A stretch of DNA of 56,020 nt from an uncultured Bulleidia sp. (GCA_934725105.1 CAKVBD010000014.1:1-56020); one strand, 5' to 3'; positions 1-8,582 are shown, counted from the first letter of the stretch. Numbers and translations: made by a program. The notes: a model not told the origin generated them from the letters alone.

Positions 1-136
1 AAGAATTGACATAAAAAAATCAGCATTTAAGCTGAAAATGAAAGTATTTCATTATGTCTGACTGTAAAACTCAGGAGGCGAAGAAAAACCTAAGAAGTAT
101 ACAGGCAAGCCTGTATGGACTGGTTTTGATGATTAA
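1..136 (+). other. Upstream gene end or remnant, no intact ORF
   Basis: No complete gene is visible here. One frame ends at TAA 134-136 after a coding-looking tail whose last residues are KPKKYTGKPVWTGFDD, directly against a terminator. That frame carries stops at 59-61 and 65-67, so it is either the end of a frameshifted gene or chance. Small hairpins are present at 99-116 (ATACAGG/CCTGTAT) and around 40-54. A Shine-Dalgarno-like AGGAGG lies near 73-78 with no matching start. I cannot assign a function. Confidence 0.25.
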
Positions 137-162
137 GTGATGTGAAAAAGCATCACTTTTTT
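135..162 (+). terminator. Rho-independent terminator
   Basis: Stem AAGTGATG (135-142) and CATCACTT (151-158) with an 8-base loop, followed by a run of T to 162. It ends whatever transcript enters from the left. The T run leads straight into the extended -10 of the next gene. Confidence 0.8.
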
Positions 163-170
163 GATATCAT
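162..170 (+). promoter_or_regulatory. Extended -10 promoter, leaderless type
   Basis: TG-A-TATCAT ends at 170 and is followed by six bases and then the ATG at 177. There is no Shine-Dalgarno sequence between them, so transcription would begin at or next to the start codon. The -35 is not recognisable. Confidence 0.5.
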
Positions 171-176
171 AATTTT

Positions 177-665
177 ATGAAAAAACTATGGATCATATTA
201 TGCTGTATATTTCTTGTGGGATGTACGAGTACAAAATCTGATATGTCTCAATATGAGAATTTTCATGATGAAGATCATGTATTCTATGATATGACAGTCA
301 AAGAAGTACAATCTAAAATACAAAACAAAGAAACATTGACAGTGTATTTTGGTTTTGCAAAGTGTCCATCTTGTAATGAAGCAATGCCTGTATTGAATGA
401 GACCGCAAAAGAATATCATGCAGAAGTTGCATATATCAATACAAGAAAAGATGCTTCGTGGCAAAGTAACATGGATATGAAAGACTATGATGTTGTGTTA
501 GAACTGTTTGGTCAATATCTGCAATACGATGATGATGGCAAGAAACATCTATATACACCACATGTATTCTTTATCAAAGATGGCGATGTTGTATATGAAG
601 TAGAAGGTGTGAATGAACAGTTAAAGGAAAACTATGAGAAAGGATTTGTATTGGAATATGAGTAA
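177..665 (+). CDS. Thioredoxin-like lipoprotein
   Basis: A 162-residue secreted lipoprotein with a thioredoxin fold, probably a membrane-anchored disulfide reductase or oxidase acting outside the cytoplasm. Residues 1-16 form a lipoprotein signal with lipobox LVGC, Cys16 being the lipidated residue. The redox motif CPSC is at residues 63-66 after a typical beta strand (LTVYFGFAK), and the cis-proline loop is TPHVFFI near residue 128. The start lacks a ribosome binding site but sits six bases after an extended -10, so the mRNA is probably leaderless. It overlaps the next gene by 8 bases, suggesting coupling. The family is clear; the substrate is not. A bacteriocin-type or PedC-like accessory protein is an alternative with no local support. 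Confidence 0.8.
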   Translation: MKKLWIILCCIFLVGCTSTKSDMSQYENFHDEDHVFYDMTVKEVQSKIQNKETLTVYFGFAKCPSCNEAMPVLNETAKEYHAEVAYINTRKDASWQSNMDMKDYDVVLELFGQYLQYDDDGKKHLYTPHVFFIKDGDVVYEVEGVNEQLKENYEKGFVLEYE

Positions 666-1431
666 CGTAACAGTAAATCAAATGAATGAACATGTATATC
701 GCATTAATGAAAAAGATGAGAATGGACTGAATGTAGATTGTTATCTAGTGCTTGGAAATCAAAAAGCAGCTTTGATTGATACATTACAAGAGGAAGAAAA
801 TCTTTATGATATCGTAAAAGAAATCACTTCTTTACCACTGATTGTTTTATTGACACATGCGCATCCAGATCACGCAGGAAAGGCATGTCAAAAACTGATT
901 GCGAAGCATGTACCAGTCTATATGCAGAAAGAAGATCAGCCATTACTGGATCTGTTTGTAAATGATGAATGGAAAAATGAAATTACTTTGATTGAAGGAA
1001 ATGAAGTATTTGATCTAGGTAAATATACATTACAGACACTTCGTGTTCCTGGTCATACAAAAGGTTCACTGGTATTTCTAAATGAAGAACATGAAGAAGT
1101 ATTTACTGGTGATGCAATTGGATCTGGCGGATTCTGGATGCAATTGGATCATTGTCTGCCATTACATGAATACAAAAAGAATGTAGAACATCTTTATGAC
1201 ATTCTACATTCCTATGTACATTTACAATTATTCTTTGGGCATAGTGAACAATCCAATGGAATTCAAAATATCCAATACATCAAAGATAATATGGAAGCTA
1301 CAGATAAAATCATACATGGAGAATTAACTTCTCCTGTAAAAACAATGTGTGTTGGTGGAAATACAATTCCTTACTGCAGTATTTCATATGGATTGATCTA
1401 CGATTATTGTTATAATCCAGACAATTTCTAG
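658..1431 (+). CDS. Metallo-beta-lactamase-fold hydrolase
   Basis: A 257-residue cytoplasmic MBL-fold metalloenzyme. The first metal site motif THAHPDHAG is near residues 65-72, followed by PGHTKGSL (third His), FTGDAIG (bridging Asp) and FGHSEQ (last His), in the order of the glyoxalase II/MBL superfamily. An in-frame ATG exists at 634, but the homologous-looking sequence begins at MSNVTVNQ, so I place the start at 658, inside the end of the preceding gene. Length fits single-domain MBL hydrolases. The substrate cannot be deduced. Overlap with the lipoprotein gene implies a two-gene operon; the 3' end overlaps the convergent cytidine deaminase by 4 bases with no terminator between them. Confidence 0.8.
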   Translation: MSNVTVNQMNEHVYRINEKDENGLNVDCYLVLGNQKAALIDTLQEEENLYDIVKEITSLPLIVLLTHAHPDHAGKACQKLIAKHVPVYMQKEDQPLLDLFVNDEWKNEITLIEGNEVFDLGKYTLQTLRVPGHTKGSLVFLNEEHEEVFTGDAIGSGGFWMQLDHCLPLHEYKKNVEHLYDILHSYVHLQLFFGHSEQSNGIQNIQYIKDNMEATDKIIHGELTSPVKTMCVGGNTIPYCSISYGLIYDYCYNPDNF

Positions 1432-1880
1432 TCTAATGCACTGTTTCCTTCCACATTACTTGGACCAAATCCATATGGAAGCAGTGTATTTAAATCTGCT
1501 TCAATGAAATCATCTTCACTTTTCGCTAAAATGACATTGAGATCTTTACCGCCAAATTCAAATAATGCCTGTCTACAGACACCACAAGGGGAAGTAATCT
1601 GTTCATTTACTTCTCCTTCTTTACTTCCTACGATGGCAATATCTGTAAATTCATGAACACCTTGAGAAACGGCTTTGAATAAAGCTGTTCTTTCTGCACA
1701 GCTTGTTGGTGTAAATGAGGCGTTTTCAATATTGCAGCCTGTAAATATTGTGCCATCTTTTGCACGTAGTGCAGCACCAACTTGAAAGTGACTGTATGGT
1801 GCATATGCAAATTTTCTTGCCGCAAAGGCCATTCGTATGAGATCTTTTTTCTCTTCTAATGTTAATTTTGTACTCATCAT
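1428..1880 (-). CDS. cdd: Cytidine deaminase
   Basis: A 150-residue homotetramer-type cytidine deaminase that converts cytidine and deoxycytidine to uridine and deoxyuridine in pyrimidine salvage. The zinc site is complete: C61-A-E63, with Glu63 the proton shuttle, and PCGVC with Cys99 and Cys102. The N-terminal YAPYSHFQVGAAL and the GCNIENAS substrate loop are typical. The ribosome site AGGAG lies just upstream; either of two tandem ATG codons (1880 or 1877) could be used. It is a single gene converging on the MBL hydrolase. Together with the BMP transporter and purine nucleoside phosphorylase elsewhere in the window it supports nucleoside scavenging. Confidence 0.95.
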   Translation of the reverse strand: MMSTKLTLEEKKDLIRMAFAARKFAYAPYSHFQVGAALRAKDGTIFTGCNIENASFTPTSCAERTALFKAVSQGVHEFTDIAIVGSKEGEVNEQITSPCGVCRQALFEFGGKDLNVILAKSEDDFIEADLNTLLPYGFGPSNVEGNSALD

Positions 1881-1956
1881 TTATATCTCCTGTCCATATT
1901 ATACATGAATTCAAAAAGGAAAATCATGTATAATTGTTGTGCTTGGAGAATAAAAT

Positions 1957-3693
1957 ATGATTTTATCTTTAGAAAATGTGAGTTATAAATATGCGGTGAC
2001 ACCAATATTGTCACATGTAAATTTTGTGGTAAATGAAAATGATAAATGGGGTATTGTTGGTTTAAATGGTGCTGGGAAAAGTACATTATTGAAATTGATG
2101 GCACAGGTTGAACTGCCAGATGAAGGAAATGTAAATGTACTAAAGAAATATAAGATATCCTATTGTCCGCAATCGATGGAATTCAAAAGCAATCAGACAG
2201 TGTATGATACTGTATTGTCTTGTTTAGAAGAATCTGTAGAAGAATATGAAATCAAGGCAATCTTGAATAAACTTGGATTAACAGACTATACAAAAAATAT
2301 TGATGTCTGTTCCGGTGGAGAAAAGAAACGTGTTGCCTTAGCAATTTCTCTGATTCGAAAAGCAGATCTGTATCTGTTGGATGAGCCTACAAACCATCTT
2401 GATCAGGATATGATCGTATGGCTGGAAAAATATCTTGCCAGAGTATCGAAAGCTGTTGTACTTGTGACGCATGATCGTTATTTTTTAACACGTATTACAA
2501 ATCATATCGTTGAAGTAGATCAAGGTAATCTTTATACGTATGTTGGTAACTATGCAGATTATCTTGAACAGAAAGAAGTACGTTATCAGCAGGCACTGAG
2601 TGCGGAACATAAAAGACAGAGATTTCTGAAAACGGAAATTGAATGGATCAGAGCAGGTGCACAGGCAAGAAGTACAAAGCAGAAAGGCAGAATTGAAAGA
2701 TTCAACAAGATTGCCGCAATGGAAGATATGAAGCTGAAAGATACACTTGAGTTGAAATCTGCAGCTTCTAGACTTGGCAATAAAACAATTATCATTGATG
2801 ATATTTCAAAGGCATATGATGGAAGACAGCTTTTTTCTCATTTTTCCTATACATTAATGAGAATGGATCGTGTTGGTATCATTGGCAACAATGGATGTGG
2901 AAAAAGTACACTGTTGAAAATCATCATGCATAAGATCCAGCCAGATACGGGAAGTGTTACGATTGGGGAAACGGTAAAGATCGGATATTTCGCACAGATG
3001 AATGAAGTATTTGAAGAAAACCAGAGAGTCATTGACTATATCAAAGAATTTGGTGAAATCGTCTATACTGCAGAACATGAAGCCATTTCTGCTTCTCAAA
3101 TGCTGGAAAGATTTTTGTTTTTCAAAGAAGATCAGTATAAGCCAATCAGTAAGTGTTCTGGCGGTGAAAAAAGAAGACTGTATTTATGTTCCATCTTGAT
3201 GCAGGCACCAAATATTCTTGTTCTAGATGAACCTACGAATGATCTGGATACAGAAACATTAACAATTCTAGAAGATTATCTGGAACAGTTTAAAGGTGCT
3301 GTAATTGTGGTGAGTCATGATCGTTATTTCCTGGATAAAGTTGCGGATCGTCTGTTTGTCTTTGAGAATGGAAATATTTCGATTCAGCAGACAACATATT
3401 CCGATTATCTTGAAAATAAAGAAAAGAAAGAGCGTGGCAAGCAGGAAACGGTACAAAGAAAAAAAGAACGTCCAGCAAACCGCCTGACTTATATGGAGAA
3501 AAAAGAACTGGCAGAGCTGGAAAAGACAATGCCTGTCTTAGAAGAGGAAGTCAAAAATCTAGAAGATGCATTGAATACATTATCGGATTATGAAGAAATC
3601 AAGAAAGTTTCTGATGCGCTGGAAGAAAAAAGAAATGCACTGGAAGAGAGTGAAATGCGCTGGATGGAACTGAGTGAAAAGATGGAAGAGTAA
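1957..3693 (+). CDS. ABC-F family ATPase (ribosome-associated)
   Basis: A 578-residue soluble protein with two ABC ATPase domains and no membrane segments, the ABC-F layout. Domain 1 has Walker A GLNGAGKST (35-43), signature CSGGEKKR and Walker B LYLLDEPTNHLD. Domain 2 has Walker A GNNGCGKST (about 308-316), signature CSGGEKRR and ILVLDEPTNDLD. Between them lies the charged interdomain linker (P-site tRNA interaction motif region), and the last 80 residues are a charged coiled coil as in Uup/YdiF-like proteins. ABC-F proteins act on stalled or antibiotic-bound ribosomes. The short linker argues for a housekeeping rather than resistance type, but this is inference. GGAG precedes the ATG, with TGTATAAT further upstream as a probable -10. 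Confidence 0.88.
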   Translation: MILSLENVSYKYAVTPILSHVNFVVNENDKWGIVGLNGAGKSTLLKLMAQVELPDEGNVNVLKKYKISYCPQSMEFKSNQTVYDTVLSCLEESVEEYEIKAILNKLGLTDYTKNIDVCSGGEKKRVALAISLIRKADLYLLDEPTNHLDQDMIVWLEKYLARVSKAVVLVTHDRYFLTRITNHIVEVDQGNLYTYVGNYADYLEQKEVRYQQALSAEHKRQRFLKTEIEWIRAGAQARSTKQKGRIERFNKIAAMEDMKLKDTLELKSAASRLGNKTIIIDDISKAYDGRQLFSHFSYTLMRMDRVGIIGNNGCGKSTLLKIIMHKIQPDTGSVTIGETVKIGYFAQMNEVFEENQRVIDYIKEFGEIVYTAEHEAISASQMLERFLFFKEDQYKPISKCSGGEKRRLYLCSILMQAPNILVLDEPTNDLDTETLTILEDYLEQFKGAVIVVSHDRYFLDKVADRLFVFENGNISIQQTTYSDYLENKEKKERGKQETVQRKKERPANRLTYMEKKELAELEKTMPVLEEEVKNLEDALNTLSDYEEIKKVSDALEEKRNALEESEMRWMELSEKMEE

Positions 3694-3728
3694 TGTAGTA
3701 TACTGTAAGTAAAGATGGAGACGTTACT

Positions 3729-4622
3729 ATGAAAAGATTATTGAATTGTATGACAAGCGACATGGTCGCAATGAATGGAGAACAATTGAAATTATCCATT
3801 CTAGCTTCTGAAGGAAGAACTGTAATGACAGAGACAGTTGTTTCAATGCAGCCATTACTTGGTGATTTGACAAATGCTGAACTCGCCGTATCTTTTGGCA
3901 GTGACATGGTTTTGTTGAATGGATTTGACTGTAATCATCCAGTGATTCAGGGATTGCCTGCTTGTGAGGAACCAGTTAAGAAACTGAAGGAACTTGTTGG
4001 TAGACCTGTTGGATGCAACCTGGAACCAGTTGACCTGAAAGCTGATATGCTGGAAGAAAGACGTGTGATTGCAGAAGGCAGACAGGCTACTGTTGAAACA
4101 TTCAAGAAGGCACAGGCATTGGGATTTAATTTCATCTGCTTGACAGGTAATCCTGGTGTTGGTGTTTCTAACCGTTCTATTGCTGAAGCAATCGTAGAAG
4201 CTAAGAAGTATTTCAATGGTTTGATCATTGCGGGAAAGATGCATGGTGCTGGCGTGAATGAACCTGTTGTTGATTTAGATGCAATCAAGGAGTTTATTGA
4301 TGCTAGTGCAGATGTAATTTTGATGCCTGCAGTGAATACTGTTCCTGGCTTATCTGAAGCTACAGTCACAGAAGCATGTGAATATATCCATGCACACAAT
4401 GCATTGGCTTTATCTGCAATTGGTACAAGCCAGGAAGGTGCTGATTGTGAAACGGTTAGAGAAATTGCAATTGTGAATAAGAGATGCGGTGTTGATATTC
4501 AGCATATTGGTGATGCTGGATGGTGTGGAGTTGCTTTGCCAGAAAATATCATGACATTAAGTGTTGCGATTCGTGGCAAGAGATGGACATACCGCAAGAT
4601 GGCTGCTTCTATCAATCGTTAA
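3729..4622 (+). CDS. Uncharacterised TIM-barrel-like protein
   Basis: A 297-residue protein I do not recognise with certainty. It has no signal peptide or membrane segment. Alternating beta strands and helices with glycine-rich turns (LTGNPGVGVSNRS, IIAGKMHGAGVNEP, VILMPAVNTVPG, ALSAIGTSQEG, IQHIGDAGWCG) suggest an alpha/beta barrel, perhaps phosphate-binding near the C terminus. Similar proteins are, as I recall, loosely labelled haloacid dehalogenase-like, but the HAD DxDxT motif is absent, so I do not use that name. It has its own promoter signal (TATACT near 3702) and GGAG Shine-Dalgarno, and is followed by a terminator, so it is monocistronic. Function unknown. Confidence 0.7.
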   Translation: MKRLLNCMTSDMVAMNGEQLKLSILASEGRTVMTETVVSMQPLLGDLTNAELAVSFGSDMVLLNGFDCNHPVIQGLPACEEPVKKLKELVGRPVGCNLEPVDLKADMLEERRVIAEGRQATVETFKKAQALGFNFICLTGNPGVGVSNRSIAEAIVEAKKYFNGLIIAGKMHGAGVNEPVVDLDAIKEFIDASADVILMPAVNTVPGLSEATVTEACEYIHAHNALALSAIGTSQEGADCETVREIAIVNKRCGVDIQHIGDAGWCGVALPENIMTLSVAIRGKRWTYRKMAASINR

Positions 4623-4636
4623 ATCAAGACAATTCA

Positions 4637-4668
4637 TAAAAAAGAGAGAAAAGTTTTTCTCTCTTTTT
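4637..4668. terminator. Bidirectional terminator
   Basis: Nearly perfect AAAAAGAGAGA/TCTCTCTTTTT hairpin with A and T tracts on both sides. It serves the + strand gene ending at 4622 and the - strand deoD ending at 4678. Confidence 0.85.
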
Positions 4669-4677
4669 GGTATGGAT

Positions 4678-5385
4678 TTATGCGATGGCTGCGTCTAATG
4701 CAATCTTCATCATGTCTGTAAATGACTGTTCTCTTTGTTCTGGTGTTGTTTCTTCTGGTGAAACGAATGAGTCGGAAATTGTAACAATACATGCCGCGTG
4801 TTTTCCTAATACTTTAGCATTTGAGAATAATGCAAAGCTTTCCATTTCTACAGCGAGACAGCCTTTTTCTTCAACTGTCTTCAAGTAATCTTTGCTTTCT
4901 CTATAGAAAACATCTGAAGAGTGGAGACATCCAACATGTGTTTCAATACCAAGATTCTTAGCAGAAGCAATAATCTTTGCATTTAATTCTTCACTTGGAT
5001 ATTGAATATCAGATGTGTTTCCACACTGTTCCTTTGCATATGTAGATTCAGAATATGCACTATCCGCAACTACAACATCAAATAGCTTTAAGTCAGCAGA
5101 ATATGCACCTGCAGAACCTACACGAATGATATTTTCAACATCATAGAACTTAAATAATTCATAGGAATAAATACCAATGGATGGCATACCCATACCACTG
5201 GCCATAACAGTTACTGGTGTTCCTTTCCAAGTACCTGTGTATCCCTGAATGCCTCTAACGTTATTGACAAGTTTTGCATCTTCTAAGAAGTTTTCAGCGA
5301 TGAATTTTGCACGGAGAGGATCTCCAGGCATTAATACTGTTTTTGCGATATCCTTGATATCTGCACTATTATGTGGTGTTGGCAT
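4678..5385 (-). CDS. deoD: Purine nucleoside phosphorylase, DeoD type
   Basis: A 235-residue hexameric-type purine nucleoside phosphorylase, cleaving purine (deoxy)ribonucleosides with phosphate to base plus (deoxy)ribose-1-phosphate. Recognisable elements are H5, the phosphate-binding loop GDPLRAK (21-27), RVGSAGA, the ribose-binding EMES, and the catalytic Asp in TISDSFVSPEETT. Length matches E. coli DeoD. AGGAGG precedes the ATG at the right distance. A TATAAT -10 (reverse strand) lies in the 60-base gap after ddl's terminator, so it is transcribed separately from ddl. Functionally it pairs with the BMP-type nucleoside importer at 29-34 kb. Confidence 0.96.
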   Translation of the reverse strand: MPTPHNSADIKDIAKTVLMPGDPLRAKFIAENFLEDAKLVNNVRGIQGYTGTWKGTPVTVMASGMGMPSIGIYSYELFKFYDVENIIRVGSAGAYSADLKLFDVVVADSAYSESTYAKEQCGNTSDIQYPSEELNAKIIASAKNLGIETHVGCLHSSDVFYRESKDYLKTVEEKGCLAVEMESFALFSNAKVLGKHAACIVTISDSFVSPEETTPEQREQSFTDMMKIALDAAIA

Positions 5386-5420
5386 ATAAATAATCCTCCT
5401 GTTATGTATTCATTATAACA

Positions 5421-5447
5421 AAAAATGGTTCTCAATTGAGAACCATT
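5421..5447 (-). terminator. Terminator of ddl
   Basis: A 24-base perfect palindrome (AATGGTTCTCAA and its complement, 5424-5447) overlaps the ddl stop codon. On the - strand it is followed by a T6 run. Confidence 0.85.
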
Positions 5448-6657
5448 ATGCTTTGCTGCCTTTGCTTCCTTTTGCACTGTTTGCGCTATATGTAGATAAC
5501 AGGTTTGTATCATAAGAGAATGTCATTTTACTTCTCTTTCTTTCTCTTTCTAATGCAAGATTGACTAAGTTATCCATGAGTTCTGTAAAGGACATGCCTT
5601 CTTCTTTCCATAGATAGAAAGCTAAAGAACCAGGGATTGTGTTGATTTCATTGACATAGACTTTCTTTGTTTCCTGGTCCATCATGAAGTCAATACGACA
5701 AACACCAGCTGCACCAAGTACTTTAAATGTTTTTAAAGCAAGGGACTGTACAAGTTTTGTCTGTTCTTCACTGATAGGTGCAGGTACGATTCTTGCGGTA
5801 GAAGCCATACCACTGGATTTGCTTCCTGCTTTACTGCTGGATTTACCGCCACCCTGGTATTTGTCTTTATAGCTGAGCAGTTCATCTCCGGAAACAGAAC
5901 CAACCTGTTCAATGACACTTGCACGTGCATCTGCACCATCACCTAACACAGAACAGTTCAATTCCACCATTGGCTTGACTACTTTTTCTGTAATGACCTT
6001 TTCATCATATTGACGTGCATCTTCAAAACATTCCAGATACTCTTCATCGTTATGTGCGATTGCAATACCAACAGAAGAACCAGTTCTTGCTGGCTTTAAG
6101 ATAACAGGGTAGATGAGTTTATGCACCTTTTCCAGGATTTCATCTTTTCTTTCATCCATTTCATTTCCATATACCCAGAACCAGTTTGTAACAGGAAGAT
6201 CATTATCGGCTAAGATATGCTTCTGTAATACTTTGTCCTGTCCAACTGCTGCACCATATAGATCACATCCAGCATATGGCACCTTTAACATTTCAAAGAA
6301 ACCTTGAATTGTTCCATCTTCACCATTTGTTCCGTGCATCACTGGAATCGCAACGTCAATTGTTCCTAATTCTTTCTTGGAAAATAAAGAAGCTTTAACA
6401 GGTTTGATGACAACTTTGTTATCTTCAAGCACAAGAGATACCTGTGTGAGCTTATCTTTCAGTGCCTTGAGATCTTTATAGTTGTTCATATCCCAAAGAT
6501 CTTCCCCAACAAATAATTTTCTGCCTTTTGTTATATATACAGGAATGACATTATATTTGTTCTTATCTAATGCTTCCATTGCCTGGTGTGCAGAAATAAT
6601 GCTGACTTCATGTTCAACAGATTCTCCACCAAAAAATACACCTACATTCAGTTTCAT
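5446..6657 (-). CDS. ddl: D-alanine--D-alanine ligase
   Basis: A 403-residue ATP-grasp ligase that makes the D-Ala-D-Ala dipeptide for peptidoglycan. The N-terminal VGVFFGGESVEHEVSIISA, the HGTNGEDGTIQG loop, KPARTGSSVGIA (ATP-grasp) and the C-terminal CRIDFMMD...VNEINTIPGS metal and substrate motifs are all present. I use the start at 6657, which has GGAGG upstream, rather than an in-frame ATG 13 codons earlier. Two features stand out: the omega-loop region (SYKDKYQ to IVPAPIS) carries a Gly/Ser/Lys-rich insertion of about 20 residues, and the C terminus ends in a short KGSKGSKA tail. An extended -10 TGCTATAAT on the reverse strand precedes the gene. Confidence 0.94.
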   Translation of the reverse strand: MKLNVGVFFGGESVEHEVSIISAHQAMEALDKNKYNVIPVYITKGRKLFVGEDLWDMNNYKDLKALKDKLTQVSLVLEDNKVVIKPVKASLFSKKELGTIDVAIPVMHGTNGEDGTIQGFFEMLKVPYAGCDLYGAAVGQDKVLQKHILADNDLPVTNWFWVYGNEMDERKDEILEKVHKLIYPVILKPARTGSSVGIAIAHNDEEYLECFEDARQYDEKVITEKVVKPMVELNCSVLGDGADARASVIEQVGSVSGDELLSYKDKYQGGGKSSSKAGSKSSGMASTARIVPAPISEEQTKLVQSLALKTFKVLGAAGVCRIDFMMDQETKKVYVNEINTIPGSLAFYLWKEEGMSFTELMDNLVNLALERERKRSKMTFSYDTNLLSTYSANSAKGSKGSKA

Positions 6658-6771
6658 AAAAAAACCTCCAACGTATCTATTATAGCAGTATTTCACATAT
6701 CGTGACAGTATTCGAAAATTGTAGATGGTAATACGAATTGGAAAATGTAAAATATAAACGGAGGCATTTAT

Positions 6772-8049
6772 ATGAAAAGAACACTTGTTTTATCTGGTGG
6801 TGGTACAAAAGGAATTTATGAATTTGGTGTATTGCAGGCACTGAAAGAAATTGGTGAAGATCACTTTGATAAAGTGATTGGTGTATCTGTTGGATCTTTA
6901 AATGCTGCGATGATCGTACAGAATGATTTAGAAAAACTGGAAAATATGTATATGCATTTATCGAGTGACAAGATCGTGAATGGATTTGTTCCAACAGATA
7001 TGTCGGTCAAAACAATATTGAATGAAAGGGAAGAGTTTTTTTCCCAATTGCATTACTATATGAAAGAACATGGAATTGATATTAGTCCGTTCTATGATTT
7101 TGTACACTATTATTATGATCCAAAGAAATTCTTTGACAGTAAAATGGATTTTTCTTGTGTCGTTGCGACAAAGAAAGATCATGAAGGTGTCTTTGTAACA
7201 AAGAAAATGATGAAAGAACATGGAGAAGACTGGCTGATTGCTTCTTGTTCTGCCTATCCTGCCTTTCCTGTAAAAGAAATTGATGGCAATGAATATGTGG
7301 ATGGTGGATATTATGATAACTGTCCAATTGATTATGCATTGCGTGATGGTGCAGATGAAGTTGTTGCGATAGAAATGGGACCACAAACACTTCATCCGCT
7401 GTATGAAAATCATTCAATGATCCATATGATTCATCCAAAAGCACCATTGTATGATTTCTTATGCTTTGATCATGGAAAGATGGAGAAAGCAAAGAAACTT
7501 GGCTATAACGATACAATGAAGCACTATAAGAAATATTATGGATTCCGTTATACATTTGAGCGTTTTCCACTTCCTGTATATTTCCATGAATATATTCGTG
7601 AATTTCTAATTACAGAAATGGATATTAAAAATGCAACGTCAATCAATGAACGATTACGTTCAGAACATGTGATCACAGATCGACTGATGGAACGTATGAA
7701 CATATCACGCTTGACGGATCGTTTATACTTTTATGGTATGCTTGATGCATTAATGGAATTGTGTGAAATGGATGATGCGAAGGTGTATACAATGAAAGAA
7801 GCTAAACATGCAATTTTAGCTGCTTTTGCACCATGTGCGTATGAAGACTATCCATACAAGCCTTCACGTTCACCAGGAGAATTTGTTTCGTATGTTTCTA
7901 CATTGGATAAAAAAGCAATTGTCATGTTGATTCTGCATGCACTGTTTTATCCTGATCATGAATTGATCAGTGAGAATGTGAGAAATACAATTTATCCATT
8001 TGAAAGTGCACTCGCAAAATTCGTATATATTATGATGAAACACATATAA
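6772..8049 (+). CDS. Patatin-like phospholipase
   Basis: A 425-residue patatin-family serine acyl hydrolase, likely cytoplasmic or peripheral. The oxyanion motif SGGGTKG is at residues 8-14, the nucleophile elbow GVSVG at 37-41 gives Ser39, and the catalytic Asp is in DGGYYDNCP near residue 177, completing the Ser-Asp dyad. The C-terminal 200 residues have no signature I know. RssA/YchK-like proteins are shorter, so this extra region may set specificity. GGAGG precedes the ATG. It is the first gene of an operon with dut (8-base gap) and map (15-base gap), ending at the 9451 terminator. Substrate lipid unknown. Confidence 0.85.
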   Translation: MKRTLVLSGGGTKGIYEFGVLQALKEIGEDHFDKVIGVSVGSLNAAMIVQNDLEKLENMYMHLSSDKIVNGFVPTDMSVKTILNEREEFFSQLHYYMKEHGIDISPFYDFVHYYYDPKKFFDSKMDFSCVVATKKDHEGVFVTKKMMKEHGEDWLIASCSAYPAFPVKEIDGNEYVDGGYYDNCPIDYALRDGADEVVAIEMGPQTLHPLYENHSMIHMIHPKAPLYDFLCFDHGKMEKAKKLGYNDTMKHYKKYYGFRYTFERFPLPVYFHEYIREFLITEMDIKNATSINERLRSEHVITDRLMERMNISRLTDRLYFYGMLDALMELCEMDDAKVYTMKEAKHAILAAFAPCAYEDYPYKPSRSPGEFVSYVSTLDKKAIVMLILHALFYPDHELISENVRNTIYPFESALAKFVYIMMKHI

Positions 8050-8057
8050 GGAGTACT

Positions 8058-8567
8058 ATGAAAGCAATCGCAAAGTTTGAAAAAGTATCATATGAACAGT
8101 TTGAAAAAGACTGGGAAAAGAATATGGGTGGAAGCAAAGAAGAAATCAAGGCAATCTATGATTCCATCAAACTTCCGCATCGTGCTACAAAGCAGTCAGC
8201 AGGATATGATTTTTATGCACCTGTAGATATTACAATGAATCCAGAAGATGTTAGGCTCATTCCTACAGGAATTCGTGCTAAAATAGACGATGGGTATGTT
8301 TTGATGCTGTATCCAAGAAGTTCTCTTGGTTTTAAGTATCGCATGCAGTTGAACAATACAGTGGGTGTCATTGATGCTGATTATTACAATGCAGATAATG
8401 AAGGACATATCATGTGTAAATTCATGAATGATTCTAGAGATGACAAGCACTTATTGATTGAAAAAGGACAAGGTATGGTCCAGGGAATCTTTATGTCATT
8501 TGGAGTTACAGTGGATGATGATGCAAATGATGAAAGAACAGGCGGTATTGGATCTACCACAAAATAG
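8058..8567 (+). CDS. dut: dUTP diphosphatase
   Basis: A 169-residue trimeric-type dUTPase that hydrolyses dUTP to dUMP and pyrophosphate, keeping uracil out of DNA and supplying thymidylate synthesis. All five motifs are in order: SAGYDFYA, YPRSSLG, GVIDADYYNADNEGHI (catalytic Asp, with an extra loop), GQGMVQGIF, and the C-terminal P-loop-like ERTGGIGSTTK. An N-terminal extension of about 45 residues precedes motif 1, longer than in E. coli Dut and predicted helical and charged. It lies in an operon with the patatin and map genes. AGGAG precedes the ATG. Confidence 0.93.
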   Translation: MKAIAKFEKVSYEQFEKDWEKNMGGSKEEIKAIYDSIKLPHRATKQSAGYDFYAPVDITMNPEDVRLIPTGIRAKIDDGYVLMLYPRSSLGFKYRMQLNNTVGVIDADYYNADNEGHIMCKFMNDSRDDKHLLIEKGQGMVQGIFMSFGVTVDDDANDERTGGIGSTTK

Positions 8568-8582
8568 AAAGAAGATAGACAT

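Noticed and set aside
1957..3693. Calling the ABC-F protein an antibiotic resistance factor
   Set aside because: The interdomain linker is short and the coiled-coil C terminus resembles housekeeping Uup/YdiF-like proteins. Nothing local indicates resistance.
3729..4622. Calling the 297-residue protein a haloacid dehalogenase
   Set aside because: No DxDxT motif or other HAD signature is present.
5684..5872. Antisense ORFs within ddl, V-ATPase and other genes
   Set aside because: They are shadows of strongly coding frames, lack ribosome sites and give no recognisable protein.
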